This document shows, one piece after another, positions 57,765 through 64,000 of a stretch of DNA of 64,000 bases (the first letter of the stretch is position 1; every line of letters begins with the position of its first letter). The stretch spans positions 310,001-374,000 of the forward strand of contig NC_091135.1 in the NCBI RefSeq assembly GCF_041381155.1. The letters run 5' to 3'. Origin of the DNA: Argopecten irradians. Its lineage: Eukaryota > Mollusca > Bivalvia > Pectinida > Pectinidae. Position numbers and translations under genes: made by a program. The notes beneath the pieces were generated by a model that saw only the letters and a program-made list of their open reading frames with translations, searched no databases and was not told the origin of the DNA.

Positions 57765-60700
57765 AAAATCATGTAATAAAAGTATGCAAACATAAAAAGA
57801 ATTATAGAACTGAAAATAATGTAAAAGTTGTGTTAGTATGCAAAATAACAAAAAAAATTTAAATGTTTTGTAAATCGACCATTTTGTTCAAATTATGAAA
57901 TGAAGAAAATGAAAATAAATAGAAACGACCATAGTTCACTACCTTTCATATTATTAACGTGTAAACCAATCCCCTCTGTGCATGCTTGCGATTACGTGAG
58001 CATTCAAGTAACTGAGGATCCCGATCGTTTGCCTAGGAAACAACTCATCTGTCTAATGGGGAAAAATATCTGAAAAAAACTCGACTGAAAACACAAATTT
58101 AATCTACTACCCCCAGGTCCATTTGATTACTGTTAGTTAAACCCCCCACCACAAACATTTGAACACGTCATATCTGTTTGTGCGTTGAGTTTCATACCCC
58201 CCCCCCCCAATAATTACTGTACTTTGCTACAGGTTTTAGCAGCCCCCCCCCCCCCCCCCCCCTCCATTATTTTAGCTTATAACTACCATTTCATTTGTCA
58301 TGATATTAGGTACTAGTCCGCTAAACATGACCCCCCCGATATTATTTAGGATTTGTTTTTTTTTTTTTGCCCCCATATATGAGAACTGGTATTTATAATA
58401 CGGAAAACGTGGGAAAAATAATCTAAAACATAGACATGTCTTTAAGGGGACGAAGTAAGTACGTGTTTTATAGAGTTCTTTTATCCCCTATATCAATATT
58501 TGACATACCCTTATCTAATTGATATAATACTTAGTTCTAATGTCTGATCCGTCTACCCCCCGGGCATGTCCCTACTAGTATATCCCTAGTTATGGTCCTT
58601 TAAATATCCTTCCCAGCCGACTCCCTTCCTTATATTAGCCCTAGTTACTACCAATACTCTCTCCGTCAAACTCCCTATATATCCCTTATTATATTAACCT
58701 ACAATAATGTCAATCCGTATTACTGGGCATTCCCTTATATATACCTATGTTATTAAGTCGCTGCTATCCGTAACTGTAGAATACGTTGGTACAATCCCCA
58801 AAATGTCTTCTAGTTATGATAACCCTTTTCCATCAAATTCAATCAAAGTGCTTTAAAATATCATCCTAACGTTCAATGGAATCTAGCCTCAATTTATGTT
58901 GTATTCATTAAGGTGTATTCAAAGCAAAAATATAGACTTACGATATACATTATGATACGTATATGTAATCATGTTTCTGGTATAATGTACATACACTATT
59001 AATGAAGACAATGGGGTGAAAAACAATACCTCTCAACAGACCTTGACATAATGACCATTTAATACTCATCTAAAGCTTCATAGAACGTTATGCTGTTTTA
59101 CTTGGGCAATTGTAGACATATCACACGGGGCGTAGTAAGCGGGGGGTGGTTGGGGGTGGATCGGGGTCGGGGGGGGGGGGGGGAGCAATTGCTCCTCGTT
59201 CCCCATTACGGGGGCAAACAGTTGTCTTTTTGCCCCCCTCCCATTTCATTTTTGCCGACACGAGATGTACTAAAATTGTACATCATTGAAAGAAAAAAAG
59301 GATTCTCCTGCACATTTTCGTACTTTATTTTCAGATATAACAATTTTCCGACTGCGCGGCGCATGTTCCTTAAACGTGCTCATGTATGCATATAATGTTG
59401 AAACGTTTTTTAACAGTAAAAATTCAATACACATGAACTAGACTAAAAATGTCAATGAAGGGATTCTACGTATTATTAAAAAAATGTCTTAAAATATATA
59501 TTTGTTTATATGACTTAGCAAGACAATTAATTCATTATTATTTTGTGTTACACACAACAATGTGCCGATGGTGTGAAGCCGGTATGTTCAGATCGAGCAG
59601 AGTTGCATAATGATATGACGACATTCACAATTACCATTTATAAATGCAGGTAACTTTCTATAAAAAAAATATCATGTTAAGAACGCTTTAAACCATTAAA
59701 ATACATTGTAAAACTCATCACTATCATTCTAATTCGTAATATTTTTTTCCCGTATGAGACTCTCGGACCCCCCAAACACCACAATATCGCACCTTCGAAA
59801 CTTGCATGGCAATTTGCGTATTCATTAATTTCATTTTAGCGACGCCACTGTCTATAAATGTGTACAAGGATTATAAAAAAATATATAAAGTATATATGGT
59901 TGTGTGTTGAATTAAACCTGTGGGTGTGGGGCGAGGAGGAGGGTGTCCAAATATTGATAACCTTTGCTTCCCCCTCCCCCCTCCCCCTTCACGTTTCATT
60001 TTCCTACGCCACTGAGATACCCTGTAGATGTATCGGCTATTACAATTAATCAGGCCAATATAACCGATAAAATATAAGTGGCCTCTTAGTAGTGTTTTTA
60101 CATCTATATCCATTAGCCGGATGAGATTTTCAGCCACCCCGATTTCGAACTCGAATGTGCACTAGGTTCTTTCCGTTATAAACATCCAATGCCGACAGAT
60201 ACAGTTTCTTATTGTGTTTGGCGATATTTTAAAGTTGATAAACATTGCCTCATATTTCAAATAAAATGTTTGTAATTTTGAAAACTTTCTAGTAAGGTTT
60301 CAGCAACCTAGTCAAAAACCCTAAGGGAATCTAAGTAAATCTAATGATTTAGTAACTTTAAGATAGCTAACATGGCAAATAGAAAAGTGACAAATGTTTT
60401 ACTACGACTTTGCAATTAAACATTTCAGATACATCATCACCATTACCATACCTCTAAATGTTTTTGAACTGGACTGGGTCTAACCGCTACATATAGTCCA
60501 GTCAAACTAGATTTCAACGTCAAACTAATTTGGGAAGAAATCATTTTTGTTGGAATGTTTTTAGATTTCGACTACAAGTAACTGGTAGAAATACTAAAAA
60601 ATCCCAAAAGGGGAAAGTGTTAATTTTTGTCAAGCTTTGATTATTGACAATCCTGCATCACTTGCATTTTTTATGATATTGTGAGCTAAGTTGATTATTA

Positions 60701-63700
60701 AATTAAGTTTTATTGATTTTCTGGATTTTTTGTCACTTCTCATTGGTCAAACACACGCCACGTGATCACTGATAAAAAACTTCATTGGACGATTTTTCCG
60801 GAAGTAGTTTATAGAAAAAGTATATTGCACGGATATTTTTTAGATAACGTTATCTTCTACGTTAAGAAAACGCTTCGTGTTCCTGGCGCTTTGAAACAAA
60901 CGCTTCAATGACCTAAGTTTGAAGCGTAACCATAAAATGTGACAGACGACGTTTGATTGTTTCGGTTTTTCTAACAAAGATGATGATGACTTCCAACTGA
61001 TGACTACAGTTTAAGCTTTTAAGATTTTCAACATTACACGGTAGGAATAATAAGGAATAATCGAATAACATTCATTTAGCGTCTGGAGCCACCATTTAAT
61101 AGTGAATATATACGTTTGGTGTTTAATTCTAAAATTCCACCTAGGCTAGTACCAACATTAGGCCTAGGCTAATATATAATCATACTGTATGTATACGATT
61201 TGTGTTTTACGGAATAGAGTACTTGATTAATGTATCTTAAAGTCACTTTGAATCTTTTAATATATGTTCGACGTCAAAGTGGAATATTTCATCGGAGGAA
61301 GAAACTATACATTTAGTTGTCTGTGTCCTTAAGACATGGTGCTACAGGTATAATGGAGTACATATACATGTATGCAATTTACAAACACGCATACACCGGG
61401 TGTAATAAAAGCGTGAAGTGCATCAATTGATACTGTTTTCATATGTTGTTCTTAAATTAAACATGTTACAAAATCATAATATTGTAACTGTCATCACAAA
61501 GCAGAATTTACAATGCGATGCTTATTTAGATTCACACTCATTTCAAAATGTGAAAAAATACCAGAAAAAATAATAAAACAATTATAGCATTTTGATTTCA
61601 GTCAATACATGGTTATATCGACTACAGAAAAAATATCGACCTCGGACTACGTCCTTGATCAATAATTTTTCTTTGGTCGATATAACCATGTATCGGACTC
61701 ATCAAAATGCTATATTTTAATAATATTATACATAATAACATGTGCTTTACAGAAAGGGTTAGCGACTGGTAGCAGCAACCTACCCGACAGAAGTATATAA
61801 TGACGACGAAAGAATTATTGATGTTGAATAAAACACAATAAATGTGAATTTCGATATTTTGTCAGTGTATGCTTTCTTTTATCTTTAATGAGCAATTGCT
61901 CTGTCATTACGAGGTATTTAAATTTTAAAAGTTTGCCAGTATTGATAACACTGTTTCATTGACAAAAAAAATTATGGAAGCTTTTTTTTTATACATGTAC
62001 TAGTGCGATATTGATCAAATTCCTATTTTAAAGATATTTCCGATAAAATTTAATATTTGGTACATTTTCTGAAGATTGCTTTCGATTTTTGTGATCTTAT
62101 TATTGTTTTTGTTCTTAAGTGTGTATTTTAGATATGTTCTTTTCTGATATTTCAGTAATTATTTTACTTAATCGCCAATTTGTTTCTTAATACGTGTTGG
62201 CTTTAATATAACAAATGGTAATGGTCAGTTAGTTTAATGTATTTATTTATCTGGGGCCGTTTGTTCAAATGTCTAAAAAAAAGTTAATCGAGGATTAACC
62301 ATACATGGAACCTCATTGCCTTTATGACGTCATTTCCAGAAAATGTGGCGTTCACCAACGTTCATCAACGTTAACTTAACAGAGGATTAAAGCTCAGTGA
62401 TGTACTTTCGATTTCACTATCACTAGTATTCGGTTGCAGCAGTTTAAAACGATGTCACTCATTAACAACACACCCCTCCCGTCTTTTCGCCCGGTCTGTT
62501 AGGTTCCAGACTTAATGATACCTTTAGAAGAGAAAAAATCGATTAGATGATAACATGTCTTATCTTAACCTTGCACCGGTGGTTCTGTGCTACTAGGTGG
62601 CGTAAGATCACGACCTGTGTTAACTCTGAAATATGTGTTACAGACGTACAGCCGTATTTGGATTTGATTATATAAGATGAGAATCTCGAAATCAGAACGT
62701 ATGTCTTAAAACGATAATAATATACACATTCTGTTTGCAAACTTACCTGTGTATTATTAATAATCCTGATTCCGCTTCCAGTAATATAACTAGGTCTCTG
62801 GAAATTCCGGATTGTTTGTTTTGTTTACCTTTGCAAAATATTCGTTTAATCAAAATGAACTTTTTTTTAGATTCTGGTATCGTATCCCGAGGGATGATTT
62901 CAAAACTCGAGGACTGGTAGAGGTGTATATCCAAATGGTTATGCTATACAATTTTTATCATATGTTTTGAAAAAAATGAAATATTTACAATATTATTTTA
63001 TTGTATATCACGATAACATGAATAAAAATGTCTTGTCATTTACTGATATTCACAAAATGTTGGGATAGATTTACAAAACCATGTAAAGTGCATGTAGCAC
63101 AAGAACTTAGTTTGGTATCTTTCAGTGAGATCTTTGATACTACGCCACACGTTAAGACCCCGTAACGATCTAATGAATAAATTCGGCTGGTATCATGTCT
63201 GTCATGGTAGATTACAAAGAGATTTCTAGCTTACGGAAATAGCATTGTGCAATTATATACTAATAATAGCTACACGTAAACAAACTAGGCCACTGGAAAA
63301 CACATTTTACTTCAAATAGAATTAGGTACATTTCTATTTGAAGTTAGTCGAGGTTAGCGCTAAATGTGCTTTGTAGGCGGCTCCGACTGTTACACAAACA
63401 GATGCACCGTTAAATTACTAACCGCAGAAGCATACATATAACTGGTTTAAAGCCCTACACGATTTTTTTTTTTCACTTTTACAATGTGTTCACCGTAGCT
63501 ACAATATTTTAGCTTAATAGTCTTTTAGACAGGTAATGGTGTCACCTTTAGAGCTACAATTGGTGTCTATTACTGCTAATGGAACAAAGTAATGCTTATG
63601 AAACCATTATTAAAACGTTTGTATGCATTTAATCTTACTTGTTTGATATCGTTTTTCACCAAAGCAATGAAATTGAACCGCATAAAATATCAAATTCAAA

Positions 63701-64000
63701 CCGAGACATTCTTTTTTCCACATATAAATATAAAGATCTTTTCGAATGAAAACTACACGGCAAGTATACAAATTGTGAACTTGACGTCTTGTGAGCGGCA
63801 TGATACATTGTATATAGAAGAATGGTCGTTATGCTTGTTTTGGACAAATTATTAAAAAAATGCATCTACATGACAATTGTATAAGCATAAAATAATTGAA
63901 AACCTAAAACAAAACAGTATAGACTATTTTGGCAAAGTGATTTTCTGAGACAATGCTCCACTAGGACACATAGGCACCATTTCGTGCCAGGCCGGAATGC
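57765..64000. repeat. Large direct duplication, copy B (runs off the right edge)
   Basis: Same order and orientation as 48,241-54,684. Compared with copy A it shows many small indels and homopolymer expansions in the first 1.3 kb (C runs at 58,197-58,208 and 58,243-58,262, G run at 59,169-59,183), then long nearly identical stretches (61,130-61,500; 63,100-63,430). Its true right end lies beyond the window, where copy A ends at about 54,684. Confidence 0.93.
61584..61713. repeat. Palindrome in copy B
   Basis: Counterpart of 52,241-52,373. ACATGGTTATATCGA pairs with TCGATATAACCATGT without mismatch, where copy A has two changes. Confidence 0.8.

Noticed and set aside
63592..63865. 87-codon plus-strand frame near the right edge
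   Set aside because: The aligned part of copy A (54,290-54,520) does not keep the frame, so it is not conserved coding sequence.

Overview
This is an intron- and transposon-rich, AT-rich eukaryotic window with no ordinary host protein gene that I can support. The repeat families (a Harbinger element with a Myb-like partner gene, L1/Tx1-like LINEs, a DIRS-like retroelement, a tRNA-headed SINE, short elements containing 'CAAGATGGCC' or ending in 'GGGCCTCTTGTTT') look like those I associate with molluscs, most likely a bivalve. That placement is inference. Many of the long open frames are by-products of tandem repeats whose period is a multiple of three.

Layout. 1-10,508: a 42-bp satellite of roughly 250 units, running off the left edge and organised in part as an 84-bp dimer. 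10,509-14,700: no gene seen, a few microsatellites. 14,836-19,220: two decayed LINEs back to back, an L1/Tx1-like one on the minus strand (carrying a 0.64-kb repeat insertion) and a different non-LTR element on the plus strand. 19,307-23,576: three arrays of an 18-bp AT-rich satellite separated by two copies of a fold-back element, one of them enlarged by a 1.75-kb insertion. 23,577-27,260: further L1/Tx1-like pieces on the minus strand (ORF2 linker, ORF1), a retroelement tail and a large palindrome.

28,407-40,262 is the best-defined unit: an apparently complete PIF/Harbinger DNA transposon of about 11.9 kb. Imperfect terminal inverted repeats enclose a four-exon DDE transposase on the plus strand (336 aa, D146/D221/E257) and a five-exon Myb/SANT-like DNA-binding protein on the minus strand (268 aa), arranged tail to tail. 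Both join in frame with no stop. In this superfamily the two proteins work together: the Myb-like protein binds element DNA and helps bring the transposase to it. The introns carry other repeats: a fold-back copy, a tRNA-like sequence, a TTAA-flanked MITE nested in another repeat, a 40-bp minisatellite and a palindrome.

40,345-47,920: a coiled-coil fragment, a complex repeat made of iterated GTTCCGTTT hairpins, a dispersed repeat and a frameshifted DIRS-like retroelement (reverse transcriptase, RNase H, tyrosine recombinase). 48,241-64,000: two long direct copies of a non-coding segment (48,241-54,684 and 57,765 to the window end), about 9.3-9.5 kb apart, either a tandem duplication or two alleles left side by side by the assembly. 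A tRNA-headed SINE lies between them.
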